Shown: positions 51,693-61,569, counted from the stretch's first letter. The stretch: DNA of 64,000 nt from Virgibacillus dokdonensis (GCF_900166595.1 NZ_LT745763.1:653315-717314); one strand, 5' to 3'. Made by a program: numbers and translations. The notes: a model not told the origin generated them from the letters alone.

Positions 51693-53126
51693 ATGGCTAA
51701 AACAAAAAGCCTAACACTTTTTGGGTTGATCGGTATTACGATGGCTTTTTTTGGTACGGTACGTAGTGTGCCAACACTTTCCATAACTGGATGGACACAA
51801 ATTTTTTATATGTTAATTGCGGCAGTTCTATTTGCATTGCCAATCGCTTTGATGTCTGCTGAACTCTCTACAGGCTGGCCAGAGGAAGGCGGACCTACAG
51901 TTTGGGTGAAGAACGCATTAGGTGAGAAATGGGGATTTGTTACCTCATGGTTACTATGGGTTCAAATGTTTTTTGGTATGGTCATGGTTGCGTCTACAGT
52001 AGGTGTGTTATTTGGATACGTTGTTAATGCACCAGAGCTATCTTCAAACAATTACTTTATTTTTGCAGTTATTTTAATATCTTACTGGGGCGTGACGATA
52101 TTAAATCTCAAATTTGATATGGTAAAAGTGGCTGGTAACTGGGGAGCTATTATCGGTGTTTATATTCCATTCGTTATCCTAGTTGTTCTAGGTGTTATCT
52201 ATATGATTAAGAATGGTATTCAACCAAATAGCTATTTAGGAGATTTTAAACCGAGTGATCTTGTTCCGAATTTTAAAGACTTAGGTAGCTTAACTTACTT
52301 ATCAGGAATTATCTTTATTTTTGCAGGTGTAGAAATCTCATCTGTGCATGCAAATAATATCGAAAATCCTAAACGTAATTATCCAATTGCTGTTATAGCA
52401 TCTGTTCTTTTGTTGGTTTTCTTTAATATTGTCGCTGGTTTAACTGTTTCAAACGCAGTACCAGTAGGTGAATTGGAGTTAGCTAATATTACACAACCGT
52501 ACATGATTTTTTCTGAAAACTTGGGTATCCCATCCATTTTCGTTAATATCATTTCCTTAATGATTTTAATTGGGGTGTTAGTCCAATTAAGTGCATGGGT
52601 ACTTGGCCCAAGTAAAGCGATGATCAAAGTTGCGGATGAAGGTAACTTGCCTAAATTCTTTCAAAAAAGAACGGAAAAAGACATTCCGATAACCTTTGTA
52701 CTAATTCAAGCAATTGTTATTTCTCTAGTATCTTTCTTGTACGTAGTTGTTCCTGATGTGAATAGTGCCTTTTTAATTATTACAATTACAACAACCATTT
52801 TATATTGTATTGTGTATGCATTGATTGCTATTTCAGCAATCCGCTTACGCTATAAAATGCCAGAAGTTGTACGTCCATTTAGATTAGGAAATAAAGGAAA
52901 TGGATTAATGTGGTTTGTTTCCATTCTTTCTTTAATTAGTGTAGCAATTACACTTACTGTCAGTATTATACCACCATCTATTTTACAACCTAGTCAGTAC
53001 ACAGGTTATATTATTTATCAAATAGCAGCTACAGTAATAATGGTAGGTATAGCTCTTTTTATTCACAAATGTAAAAAACCAGAATGGAAGAAAGAAACAA
53101 CAACTAATCATAAAAAATGTAGCTAA
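51693..53126 (+). CDS. tyrP: tyrosine/tyramine antiporter (APC family)
   Basis: Twelve-span amino acid/amine antiporter of the glutamate:GABA antiporter-like APC group. It would exchange external tyrosine for tyramine, exporting a proton equivalent and a net positive charge. The 477-residue start (LTLFGLIGITMAFFGTVRSVPTL, ALMSAELSTGWPEEGGP) closely resembles remembered enterococcal TyrP. It is 44 bases ahead of tyrosine decarboxylase in the same direction. GAAGGA site. A glutamate/GABA role is the main alternative but the partner gene argues against it. Confidence 0.85.
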   Translation: MAKTKSLTLFGLIGITMAFFGTVRSVPTLSITGWTQIFYMLIAAVLFALPIALMSAELSTGWPEEGGPTVWVKNALGEKWGFVTSWLLWVQMFFGMVMVASTVGVLFGYVVNAPELSSNNYFIFAVILISYWGVTILNLKFDMVKVAGNWGAIIGVYIPFVILVVLGVIYMIKNGIQPNSYLGDFKPSDLVPNFKDLGSLTYLSGIIFIFAGVEISSVHANNIENPKRNYPIAVIASVLLLVFFNIVAGLTVSNAVPVGELELANITQPYMIFSENLGIPSIFVNIISLMILIGVLVQLSAWVLGPSKAMIKVADEGNLPKFFQKRTEKDIPITFVLIQAIVISLVSFLYVVVPDVNSAFLIITITTTILYCIVYALIAISAIRLRYKMPEVVRPFRLGNKGNGLMWFVSILSLISVAITLTVSIIPPSILQPSQYTGYIIYQIAATVIMVGIALFIHKCKKPEWKKETTTNHKKCS

Positions 53127-53170
53127 AGAGAAAACGATAGATTTCGTGATATTAATTGGAGGATTAGAAA

Positions 53171-55033
53171 ATGAAAACTGAATTACAAGACCACAATTTA
53201 AAAGCTTTATTCTTAGGAAGTAAAGGTGAAAATGTAGATTTATTTAAAGAACTATTACTAAAAATGATTGATGAACATGTGGGGTGGCGTCAAAACTATC
53301 AGCCGCAAGACTTACCAGTAATTACGCCACAAGATAAAAGTTCAAAAAGTTTCCAAGAAACTGCTGATCATGTACGTAGTGTATTTAATGTTTTATCTTC
53401 TAAACTTCGTACGAACTCACTTCCATGGCATACAGCAGGTCGTTTTTGGGGACATATGAATTCTGAAACATTAATGCCATCTATCATTGCTTATACAACT
53501 GCCATGTTATGGAATGGGAATAACGTAGCATATGAATCCTCACCAGGCACTTCACAAATGGAAGAAGAGGTTGGTCATGAGTTTGCTGCTCTTATGGGAT
53601 ATAAAAAAGGAGAAAGCTGGGGACATATTTGTGCTGATGGCTCTATTGCCAACCTTGAAGGTCTTTGGTACGCAAGAAATATGAAATCTCTTCCTTTAGC
53701 TATTAAAGAAGTTGCTCCTGAATTTGTAGCAGGTAAAACGGAATGGGAATTACTTAACATGTCTACAGAAGAAATTCTAGATATTCTAGATCAAATTCCT
53801 GAAAAAATAGACGAAGTGAAAGAGCATTCTGCACGCAGTGGGAAAAACCTGCAAAAACTAGGTAAATGGTTAATTCCTCAAACCAAACATTATTCTTGGT
53901 TAAAAGCTGCTGATATTATCGGTGTAGGACTTGACTGTGTTGAAGCTATTGATGTGGATGATCATTATCGAATGGACATTGATAAATTAGAAGCAAAAAT
54001 CCGCGAATTGGCAGCTGAAGAAATTCCAGTTCTTGGTGTGGTTGGGGTAATTGGAACAACCGAAGAAGGACAAGTCGATCGTATTGATAAAATGGTAGCA
54101 TTACGAGACAAATTAGCTAAAGAAGGCATTTATTTCTATATACATGTAGACGCTGCTTACGGTGGCTATGCCCGTGCGATATTCTTGGATGAAAATAATA
54201 ACTTTATAGATTACGCGAAAATGGAAGAAGTACATGAGAAATTTAACGTTTTCACAGAGAAAAACGAATGGCTTACCGAAGATATTTATCATTCTTTCAA
54301 AGCGATGAGTGAAGCGGAAACCATTACAATTGACCCGCATAAAATGGGGTATATTCCTTACTCTGCTGGTGGTATTGTTGTTAAAGATACGAGAATGCGT
54401 GACGTGATTTCTTATTTTGCCACATATGTATTTGAAAAAGGTGCAGATATTCCTGCTTTACTTGGTGCTTATATGCTAGAAGGATCGAAAGCAGGTGCTA
54501 CTGCGGCTGCAGTATGGACAGCCCATCAGGTACTACCATTAAATGTAACAGGATATGGTAAATTAATCGGTGCAAGTATTGAAGGTGCTTATCGTTTCTA
54601 TCATTTCTTACAAGGAAAACAATTCAAAGTTGGCGATAAAACCATTCATGTTTATCCATTAACAAAACCTGACTTTAATATGGTTGACTATGTATTTAAT
54701 GAAGAAGGAAATACAGACTTAGAAAAAATGAATAAGCTTAATCATGATTTTTATGAACAAGCTTCTTACGTTAAAGGTGGATTATACAATAACGAGTTCA
54801 TTACTTCACATACAGATTTTGCGATTCCAGACTATGGAAACAGTCCATTGTCATATGTTAACAGTTTAGGATTCAGTAAAGAAGAGTGGGATCGTGAAGG
54901 TAAGGTTACAATACTTCGTGCTTGTGCTTTATCACCGTATGCATATGACAAAGATGTCTTTGATGAATATGCTAGCAAGATAGAGCAAGCAATTCAAGAA
55001 AAACTTGAAAAAATTTATGCTGTTGTAAACTAA
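53171..55033 (+). CDS. tyrDC: tyrosine decarboxylase
   Basis: PLP-dependent group II decarboxylase that converts tyrosine to tyramine and CO2, consuming a cytoplasmic proton. The 620-residue length is that of TyrDC/TdcA of lactic acid bacteria, longer than the roughly 465 residues of glutamate decarboxylases. Long stretches match remembered enterococcal Tyr[58 protein letters not shown] (Asp for the pyridine nitrogen) and the PLP lysine in [16 protein letters not shown] near residue 390. GGAGGATTAG precedes the ATG. Some activity on phenylalanine is common in the family. A hairpin follows the stop. Confidence 0.92.
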   Translation: MKTELQDHNLKALFLGSKGENVDLFKELLLKMIDEHVGWRQNYQPQDLPVITPQDKSSKSFQETADHVRSVFNVLSSKLRTNSLPWHTAGRFWGHMNSETLMPSIIAYTTAMLWNGNNVAYESSPGTSQMEEEVGHEFAALMGYKKGESWGHICADGSIANLEGLWYARNMKSLPLAIKEVAPEFVAGKTEWELLNMSTEEILDILDQIPEKIDEVKEHSARSGKNLQKLGKWLIPQTKHYSWLKAADIIGVGLDCVEAIDVDDHYRMDIDKLEAKIRELAAEEIPVLGVVGVIGTTEEGQVDRIDKMVALRDKLAKEGIYFYIHVDAAYGGYARAIFLDENNNFIDYAKMEEVHEKFNVFTEKNEWLTEDIYHSFKAMSEAETITIDPHKMGYIPYSAGGIVVKDTRMRDVISYFATYVFEKGADIPALLGAYMLEGSKAGATAAAVWTAHQVLPLNVTGYGKLIGASIEGAYRFYHFLQGKQFKVGDKTIHVYPLTKPDFNMVDYVFNEEGNTDLEKMNKLNHDFYEQASYVKGGLYNNEFITSHTDFAIPDYGNSPLSYVNSLGFSKEEWDREGKVTILRACALSPYAYDKDVFDEYASKIEQAIQEKLEKIYAVVN

Positions 55034-55161
55034 TGAAGTCCTATTAAAGAATCAGTTTATTAATAGCCAATTGGTTGTTAAGGAGGCTAGAGGGGATGAT
55101 TTTATCACGCTATTACAATCATCCCTCGGCTTCAATTGATTTGGAAATGTCCTTTTCTTAC

Positions 55162-55255
55162 ACTATAGGGAAATATAAAGTTATAAGGTTTATAGTATAA
55201 GAAAATCGACAGCGTTTTTCCGCCATAAAGATTTGGCGGTAATTCAATTTTTTTA
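55162..55255 (+). repeat. family A repeat, hairpin decayed
   Basis: ACTATAGGGAAATATAAAG, GGTTTATAGTATAAGAAAA, CGACAGCGTTTTTCCGCC are intact; the 3' arm has changed to GGTAATTCAATTTTTTT, so the terminal stem is lost. Confidence 0.8.
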
Positions 55256-55415
55256 ATGATTATTGATGATTGTTAAAATGTAAATGTTTACCTTTAAAGT
55301 AAATGACAAGTACTAGACTACCTTCTGTAAACAAGGTAATCTCAATAATAGGAAATAATAATAGTAGTAAAAATAGTACTTATGTTCTTTGACAACCATT
55401 ATATATAATTTTAAT

Positions 55416-55466
55416 ACTATACGTTTATAGTATAAGAAAAGATTGGTGAGAAGCCAAGTTTTTTCT
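55416..55466 (+). repeat. family A repeat, short copy
   Basis: ACTATACGTTTATAGTATA, AAGAAAAGATTGG and AAGCCAAGTTTTTTCT with internal deletions. Confidence 0.65.
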
Positions 55467-55486
55467 TCAAGGAATAAGAAAGTATA

Positions 55487-55695
55487 AAATTTGTTGCTTT
55501 TGGATACCGATTTAACGGAATAGCCACGTCCGGCTCCATCGCCCAGCAACTAGGCGACTTCACTCCATTGCCCTAAGCTAAGTCATCATCGGTTCGTGCT
55601 AAATAGGAAGGTGGACTAAAGACGGGCTTGCCGGAGGGCGCCGTTATACTCCTGTTGCAGGAGCATGATTCCTAAAAATTTTGTTGATTCGTTCC
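55487..55695 (+). repeat. family B intergenic repeat, copy 2
   Basis: High similarity to 14651-14905, including CCCAGCAACTAGGCGACTTC, GACTAAAGACGGGCTTGCCG, GGAGGGCGCCG and CTCCTGTTGCAGGAGCATGA. Its 3' end is cut at GATTCGTTCCACT, where a family A copy joins. Confidence 0.85.
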
Positions 55696-55787
55696 ACTAT
55701 ACGAAAGTATAAAAGTTTAAAGGTTTATAGTATAAGAAAAACTACAACTTTCGCCATAAGACTTGGCGACAAGCCAAGTTTTTCTAA
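55696..55787 (+). repeat. family A repeat, full copy joined to family B
   Basis: ACTATACGAAAGTATAAAAG, GTTTAAAGGTTTATAGTATA, and terminal hairpin CTTGGC-GACAA-GCCAAG followed by TTTTTCTA. Confidence 0.88.
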
Positions 55788-55940
55788 ATAGGTTGTTGAA
55801 AAGTATTGTAAATAAGCCTAGTTATGTGAATCTATTTGTGAATTATTTAACAATTACATGTAACGCGTTCTAGCATATAGTAATCTTCCATGAAAAGTTA
55901 CAAGATACAATATGCAGAAAGCTGTTAAGGAAGTGAAAAA

Positions 55941-56759
55941 ATGACAATTAAAAAAGTATTAACGGTTGCAGGTTCTGATTCAAGTGGTGGTGCAGGTTTG
56001 CAAGCCGATCTGAAAACATTTCAAGAATACGGAACTTTTGGCTGTACTGCTATCACGAATCTCGTCACGATGGATCCCAAAAATAATTGGAATCATCGAG
56101 TGTATCCCGTTGATGAGACGACAGTTCGGGAACAATTGGAAACAATCTTCTCTGGTAGTCCGCTAAATGCTATGAAAACGGGGATGTTAGGCTCTACAAA
56201 TATCATAAAGATTGTAAGTGAAATGATTGATCAATATGAAATGAAGAATGTTGTAATTGATCCGGTGATGGTTTGTAAAGGAGAAGATGAGCCTTTGCAC
56301 CCGGAAAATGGGGTTGCTATCCGCGATTATCTTTTACCGAAAGCAACTATCGTAACGCCTAATTTATTTGAAGCTGCTCAACTATCTAGTATGTCTGCAA
56401 TCCGTACAGTTGCTGATATGAAAGAAGCAGCGAAAAAGCTGATAAACCTTGGCCCAGAATATGTTGTTATTAAAGGCGGAAAAAGTTTTGATGGCAATAA
56501 AGCAATTGATTTACTTTATGATGGGTCTGCTTTCACTTTTTACGAAGTAGAGAAAATCAATACGAATTATAATCACGGTGCTGGATGTACATTTGCAGCT
56601 GCTATCACAGCAGGATTGGCAAAAGGTTTCTCTGTAAAAGAATCGGTAGCAAAAGCAAAAACATTTACCACCGAAGGTATTAAGGCTGGATTTGCCTTTA
56701 ATGCTTTCATTGGACCAGTTTGGCATGGAGCATATAATAGAGCAGTTCTATCTGATTAG
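55941..56759 (+). CDS. pdxK: pyridoxal/pyridoxine kinase PdxK
   Basis: Ribokinase-fold kinase of the ThiD/PdxK type that phosphorylates B6 vitamers to PLP. The 272-residue protein has AGSDSSGGAGLQADLKTF, MKTGMLGS, DPVMVCKGEDE and NHGAGCTFAAA, so both cysteines of the cysteine-pair pyridoxal kinase group (lid and active site) are kept. It closely resembles B. subtilis PdxK. AAGGAAG site. Placed between tyrDC and nhaC, it may supply the PLP that tyrosine decarboxylase needs. Confidence 0.9.
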   Translation: MTIKKVLTVAGSDSSGGAGLQADLKTFQEYGTFGCTAITNLVTMDPKNNWNHRVYPVDETTVREQLETIFSGSPLNAMKTGMLGSTNIIKIVSEMIDQYEMKNVVIDPVMVCKGEDEPLHPENGVAIRDYLLPKATIVTPNLFEAAQLSSMSAIRTVADMKEAAKKLINLGPEYVVIKGGKSFDGNKAIDLLYDGSAFTFYEVEKINTNYNHGAGCTFAAAITAGLAKGFSVKESVAKAKTFTTEGIKAGFAFNAFIGPVWHGAYNRAVLSD

Positions 56760-57261
56760 TTCTATGATTTTACTGAGGATTTAGAATCGTAAAGAATTTC
56801 GTCTTGCTTACTAGACTATCTCTTTGTATATATCACGCTGTAGAACTGTTGTCTCTTAAGTTGAGGGTAAACGTTGCTTCCATCGGCTAAATATATGCGG
56901 AGTTGGAGGGAAATGTCCATTGACTGACACGTTGCATTATTGTCCTCTTTTGTTAGGCCATGTTCTATGAACATGGCATCTATCGTTCCGTATTAGGAAA
57001 TTGTGAAATTTTAGAATTTACTTAAGTAATACTACAAATTTCGGAAGACGGGACTAGAAGCGCAGTTCTATCCTGCTTATGTGATATGGGCAGCTTCCAA
57101 TAGTGTAGGGAATTACTCATGGCGTAAATTCAATACTTTTTACTTTAATCAATCAACGTGCCAATGTCTTTAAATGTAAAAGAAAACAGGATTGTGCTAG
57201 TACTAATTAAATTATTAAAGTAGTAATTCTCAGATCGTTTAGGTCGTAAGGAGTTTATCAT
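56760..57261. other. 502-base gap before nhaC
   Basis: No gene. Hairpin GCCATGTTC / GAACATGGC (56958-56978) is perfect with a 3-base loop but lacks a T-run. A very decayed family A-like piece lies at about 56990-57050. Confidence 0.45.
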
Positions 57262-58635
57262 ATGAAAAGAGATATAACGTTAAAAGAAAGCATCTTTCTA
57301 CTAGTATTATTATTATTGATTATAGGTATTAGTATAATAGGTTTGGATTTGCCTCCGCAAATTCCGATTTTATTCGCAGTAGGAATTGTTATCCTTTTTG
57401 CTAAGATGAAAGGTGCTTCATGGGAAGTTGTTCATAAGGGAATTGAAAATGGAATTATACCTGGTCTGATCCCCATCATTATCTTTATGCTTATTGGTGT
57501 CTTAATAAGTGTTTGGATTTCAGCAGGAACCATTCCAACTATCATGGTTTATGGGTTAGGGATTTTATCAGCGAAATTTTTCTTACCTTCTGTGTTTGTT
57601 ATTTGTGCACTTGTTGGTATTTTAGTAGGTAGTTCGTTCACAACCATTTCAACTATAGGTATTGCGTTTTTAGGTATGGGACAAATGATGGAATTTAATA
57701 TTGCGATGACTGCTGGCGCTATAGTGTCAGGAGCTTATGTCGGGAATAATATATCTCCTTTATCCGATACAGCCAATTTGGCTTCTGCTATAGCGGAAGT
57801 GGATTTATTTGAACATATTAAAAATATGTTGCGAAAAATTGTTCCTGCTTTTGTTATTTCACTTATCTTTTTTATTATAATTGGACAAACAAAAGCGGGA
57901 GCGACGGAAAGTAATATTAATGAATTAGTAGATACATTATATTCTAATTTCAATATTTCTATGGTGTCCCTAATACCAGCACTCATTTTATTTTTGTGTG
58001 CGTGGAAGAAGATACCTGCTATTCCAACACTTCTAATGAGTATTGCGGTTACCGTTGTTATTCAATATATATATTATCCACATACCAGCTTTTCTAAAAT
58101 CGCTAGCCTTATGCAAGATGGATTTGTTTCGAATACAGGAACAGAAACGGTAGATGTTTTGCTTACCAGGGGTGGTATGCAAAGTATGATGTGGTCTGTT
58201 TCGCTAATTATCCTTGCTTTGACATTAGGAGGACTGTTAGTAGAATTAAAAATTGTTGAAACGTTAATATCAAAAGTTCAAGGTCTTGTTAGTACAAAAG
58301 GGAAATTAATTTTAATGGCTGGATTAAGTGCGGTAGGTATAAATATCGTTCTTGGAGAACAGTATTTATCCATTATTTTGCCAGGTAAAGCATTTAAATC
58401 GCAAGTGGAGGCAATAAATCTTGATCCCAAAAAACTCTCAGCTATTTTGGCAGATGCTGGGGCAGTAGTTAATTCACTAATTCCATGGGGAGTAAGTGGT
58501 GTGTTTATTACTGGAACATTGGGGGTTTCTACATTAGAGTATGCACCATTTGCTATCTTTTGTATAACTGCTCCAATTATAAATGTATTATTTGGTTTTT
58601 TTGAAAAAGAGAAGGGATTACCTCCTCTCTCTTAA
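57262..58635 (+). CDS. nhaC: NhaC-type sodium/proton antiporter
   Basis: Eleven- or twelve-span antiporter. The 457-residue protein has the NhaC core (SWEVVHKGIENGIIPGLIPIIIFMLIGV-like repeats, GNNISPLSDTANLAS, LGEQYLSIILPGKAF). An nhaC gene also accompanies tyrDC and tyrP in lactic acid bacterial tyramine clusters. Exchange of sodium for protons, or possibly another organic ion, would link pH control with tyrosine decarboxylation. TAAGGAG site. Confidence 0.9.
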   Translation: MKRDITLKESIFLLVLLLLIIGISIIGLDLPPQIPILFAVGIVILFAKMKGASWEVVHKGIENGIIPGLIPIIIFMLIGVLISVWISAGTIPTIMVYGLGILSAKFFLPSVFVICALVGILVGSSFTTISTIGIAFLGMGQMMEFNIAMTAGAIVSGAYVGNNISPLSDTANLASAIAEVDLFEHIKNMLRKIVPAFVISLIFFIIIGQTKAGATESNINELVDTLYSNFNISMVSLIPALILFLCAWKKIPAIPTLLMSIAVTVVIQYIYYPHTSFSKIASLMQDGFVSNTGTETVDVLLTRGGMQSMMWSVSLIILALTLGGLLVELKIVETLISKVQGLVSTKGKLILMAGLSAVGINIVLGEQYLSIILPGKAFKSQVEAINLDPKKLSAILADAGAVVNSLIPWGVSGVFITGTLGVSTLEYAPFAIFCITAPIINVLFGFFEKEKGLPPLS

Positions 58636-58640
58636 ATAGC

Positions 58641-58681
58641 TATGGGGCAGATTACTTACAATATTTATATTCTGCTCCATA
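58641..58681 (+). terminator. hairpin after nhaC
   Basis: ATGGGGCAGA / TCTGCTCCAT (one G-U pair), 19-base loop, poor T-run. Confidence 0.6.
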
Positions 58682-59269
58682 CTTAACCTATGATATCTCA
58701 AGCCCACATTTACTTCTCTCTTGTATGATAGAATGGCAAAAATGTTAGGTTTTATAGTAGAAGCAAAACAAAGGCTTTTGCCATGCCAAAAGTATCTTGA
58801 GGGGGCAAGGAGAATAAGTTTAATTCGTTAAGGTTAAATGAGAAATAAAATATAGAAAAAATTACCAGTGTGTTTTAATGCTTAAAATAAATCCAAATAC
58901 CCTAAATGGTGTTATAATTAAATGTCGTTTTCTTTTATTAAATCATCATAATTGACTCTAATCTTACCTAATTAAAATGGGGGAATTTCTTTGGCTTTAT
59001 TATAGGTAGCCATGATGGGTGATATGTAGTGAAATATTATTCATTTTGAAATGGTATTGTAAGCTGCTAAACTGTTGCTTTTAATCAATAGGCTGAAAGC
59101 GTGAAATGGTTTACACCATAGGAAAGAATAAACTGTTAAGCTTTATAAGTGAAACGAAGGTGTTTTTCGCCATAAAGAGTTTGACGATAAGGCAAGTTTT
59201 TTTGAAGTCATTCTTTAATCCTTTGATGTGTTAATGATATTGGTAAAGATATAAACGGAGGTAAAAAAT
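58682..59269. other. 588-base gap before the YerC-like gene
   Basis: AT-rich; a family A fragment at about 58752-58792 and a fuller copy at 59115-59204. No gene. Confidence 0.5.
59115..59204 (+). repeat. family A repeat, diverged copy
   Basis: ACCATAGGAAAGAATAAAC, GTTTTTCGCCATAAAGAG and TTGACGATAAGGCAAGTTTTTTT; the terminal stem still pairs in part. Confidence 0.7.
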
Positions 59270-59572
59270 ATGCTTATAGATGAAATACGTGGAGAAGAAT
59301 TAGATGATTTTTTTTGCGCGTTTTTAGAACTTCAAACAATAGAAGAATGTTATTGTTTTTTTGATGATTTATGTACAGTCAATGAAATAAAGGCAATGCT
59401 TCAACGATTTAGAGTAGCAAAAATGCTTTATAATGATAACACATATTGTCAAATTGAAGATGAAACAGGGGCAAGTACAGCAACCATCTCTCGTACGAAA
59501 CGTTCATTATATCATGGGAATAATATGTATGATATTCTTTTCAGTCGGATGAAGAAAAGTATAGAGAGTTAA
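59270..59572 (+). CDS. second YerC/TrpR-like regulator
   Basis: 100-residue member of the YerC/YecD TrpR-superfamily group, paralogous to 14264-14560 (shared: EECY-FFDD, NEI, QR-RVAKML, ASTATISR helix-turn-helix). It is more diverged and cysteine-rich, with a shortened ELQTIEECYCFFDDL N-terminal part. AACGGAGG site. Placed between nhaC and tyrS, it is a candidate regulator for the tyrosine decarboxylation genes; an aromatic amino acid as effector is inferred only from the TrpR fold. Confidence 0.85.
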   Translation: MLIDEIRGEELDDFFCAFLELQTIEECYCFFDDLCTVNEIKAMLQRFRVAKMLYNDNTYCQIEDETGASTATISRTKRSLYHGNNMYDILFSRMKKSIES

Positions 59573-59764
59573 TGAAAAGTATCCAGAATTAGCATTAAAT
59601 GGTTGCCAAATGAAACGAAAATATAAATGATTATGGTATCATATTATAGACAAAGATAATTATTTATATTATGCTTAGAATGAGTTATGATGATATACTT
59701 ACTTGTGAACGTATGAACAAATGTTTGTTTTTAGTTTGAAGGGTTATATTATTTGTTACTTTTT

Positions 59765-59845
59765 TAGGAAAGTACAAGCGTTTACACGTAAAAGTATAAG
59801 AAAAACGATAATCGGCAAGTCTTGGAGTCAAGTCCAATTTTTCTG
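59765..59845 (+). repeat. family A repeat, diverged copy
   Basis: TTAGGAAAGTACAAGCG, AAAGTATAAGAAAAACGATA and AGTCCAATTTTTCT keep the element outline. Confidence 0.6.
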
Positions 59846-59900
59846 ATCAAATGTAGACAATAGCGAGGTCTCTTGTACGTATGAAACAAAAACAAAAACG

Positions 59901-59929
59901 TTGACAAATACATTTTTATTCACTATAAT
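59901..59929 (+). promoter_or_regulatory. sigma-A promoter of tyrS
   Basis: TTGACA (59901-59906), 17-base spacer, TATAAT (59924-59929): a consensus promoter ahead of the T-box leader. Confidence 0.85.
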
Positions 59930-59949
59930 ATTTTTAATCTTATACGACG

Positions 59950-60200
59950 CATACGATGAAGGAGCCTAGTAGCAAGCTTGTCACTGTTATTTAGAAAGCT
60001 AGGGGTGATGTGACCTAGTACAAACAATCTTGTGAATTACACTTTGGAGTATCTTAGCTTAACACTAAGCGGATTAGCAAACGATATAATTGCTGAGAGT
60101 GGTATCAATAGTTACGATTATTACTATTGATGCAATTTGGGTGGTAACACGGTTAGAATCGTCCCTATGTCTTTATGACATAGGGCGTTTTTTATTTTTT
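59950..60200 (+). promoter_or_regulatory. tyrosine T-box leader of tyrS
   Basis: Stem I features (AGAAAGCTAGGGGTGATGTG) and the specifier context GTGAAT-TAC-ACT at 60032-60043, with UAC (60038-60040) reading tyrosine. The T-box GGTGGTAACACGG lies at 60141-60153, and the terminator stem CCCTATGTC / GACATAGGG with a T-run at 60163-60200. Uncharged tRNA-Tyr would favour the antiterminator and tyrS expression. Confidence 0.88.
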
Positions 60201-60239
60201 AAGCTTATATAAGAAACTATACTAAAGGAGTGGAAAAGC

Positions 60240-61496
60240 ATGAATCTTATTGATGAGTTAGAATGGCGTGGAGCTATTAATCAACAAACAGATGCTGAAG
60301 GATTAAAAGATTTAATTGAAGAGAAAAAGATTTCTTTATATTGCGGTGTTGATCCAACTGGTGATAGTATGCATATTGGTCATTTAATTCCATTCATTAT
60401 GATGAAACGCTTTCAATTACACGGTCATCAACCGGTTATTTTAATTGGAGGAGCGACAGGGACTATTGGTGATCCTAGTGGACGCCAAACAGAACGGCAA
60501 TTACAAACATTAGAGAAGGTACAAAATAATGTTGATAAGCTAACGAAGCAAATGAAGAAATTATTCTTCGATGGTGATAGTGAACTTAGGATCGTGAACA
60601 ACTACGATTGGACACATAACTTAAGTATATTGGATTTCTTACGTGATTACGGTAAAAATTTTAGTGTCAATAATATGTTGGCAAAAGATATTGTCGCTAG
60701 CCGATTAGATAGTGGGATTTCGTTCACGGAGTTCTCTTACCAAATTTTACAATCTATGGACTTTCATCACCTATTTAAAGAAGAAAATGTACAATTACAA
60801 ATTGGTGGTAGCGATCAATGGGGCAATATTACAAGCGGATTAGACCTCATACGTAAAAAAGAGGGTCAGGATGCGAAAGTCTTTGGTCTAACCATTCCAC
60901 TTTTATTAAAAGCAGATGGAACAAAGTTTGGTAAAACAGCTGGTGGAGCAATTTGGTTAGACGCAGAAAAAACGACACCATACGAATTTTACCAGTTTTG
61001 GATTAACGCAGATGATAAAGACGTGATAAAATACCTGAAATTCTTTACGTTCTTAACGAAAGAAGAAATTGATGAATTAGAGAATAAAGTGAAAACAGAA
61101 CCGCATAAACGTGAAGCGCAAAAAGTGTTAGCAAAAGAAATGACAAAGTTTGTTCATGGTGAAAAAGCATTAACGCAAGCATTGAAAATTACGGAAGCAC
61201 TTTTTAGTGGAAATGTTAAATCATTAACAGCAGATGAAATTGAACAAGGATTTAAAGACATGCCTACTTTTCAAGCTTCCAAAGAAACAAAAAATATTGT
61301 CGACTGGTTAGTTGAGTTAGGTATCGAACCATCTAAACGCCAAGCGAGAGAAGATATTAACAATGGAGCTATTTCCATGAATGGAGAACGAATAACCGAT
61401 GTTAATACAGATGTAACAGCAGAAAACGCATTCGATGGAAAGTTTATTATTATTCGTAAAGGGAAGAAAAAATACAGCTTGGTAAAATTAGCTTAA
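60240..61496 (+). CDS. tyrS: tyrosyl-tRNA synthetase
   Basis: Class I synthetase that charges tRNA-Tyr. The 418-residue protein has YCGVDPTGDSMHIGHL (HIGH motif), GGATGTIGDPSGR, QIGGSDQWGNI, the KMSKS counterpart KFGKTAGG and a C-terminal S4 RNA-binding domain (PSKRQAREDINNGAISMNG). AAAGGAGTGG site. In tyramine-forming lactic acid bacteria a T-box-controlled tyrS heads the tyrDC cluster; here it stands at the far end of the set in the same direction. It may be a second, catabolic-cluster tyrS. Confidence 0.95.
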   Translation: MNLIDELEWRGAINQQTDAEGLKDLIEEKKISLYCGVDPTGDSMHIGHLIPFIMMKRFQLHGHQPVILIGGATGTIGDPSGRQTERQLQTLEKVQNNVDKLTKQMKKLFFDGDSELRIVNNYDWTHNLSILDFLRDYGKNFSVNNMLAKDIVASRLDSGISFTEFSYQILQSMDFHHLFKEENVQLQIGGSDQWGNITSGLDLIRKKEGQDAKVFGLTIPLLLKADGTKFGKTAGGAIWLDAEKTTPYEFYQFWINADDKDVIKYLKFFTFLTKEEIDELENKVKTEPHKREAQKVLAKEMTKFVHGEKALTQALKITEALFSGNVKSLTADEIEQGFKDMPTFQASKETKNIVDWLVELGIEPSKRQAREDINNGAISMNGERITDVNTDVTAENAFDGKFIIIRKGKKKYSLVKLA

Positions 61497-61569
61497 TGCA
61501 TTTAGAGCCTACTTCTATTGTAAAGGAAGTTTGTTGGCTAATAAAATCACTGCATATATAGATAAAAGA

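Larger units (their letters stand above)
55034..55940. other. 907-base repeat-filled gap splitting tyrDC from pdxK
   Basis: No gene. It contains a hairpin (55092-55126: GGGGATGATT / AATCATCCCT) that may terminate tyrDC, then three family A copies and one family B copy listed separately. Without these about 550 inserted bases the flanks would be some 350 bases apart. Confidence 0.6.

Noticed and set aside
53171..55033. Glutamate decarboxylase with a glutamate/GABA antiporter (gadBC)
   Set aside because: The antiporter family alone would fit, but the 620-residue length and long motif matches point to tyrosine decarboxylase, and nhaC and T-box tyrS nearby agree.
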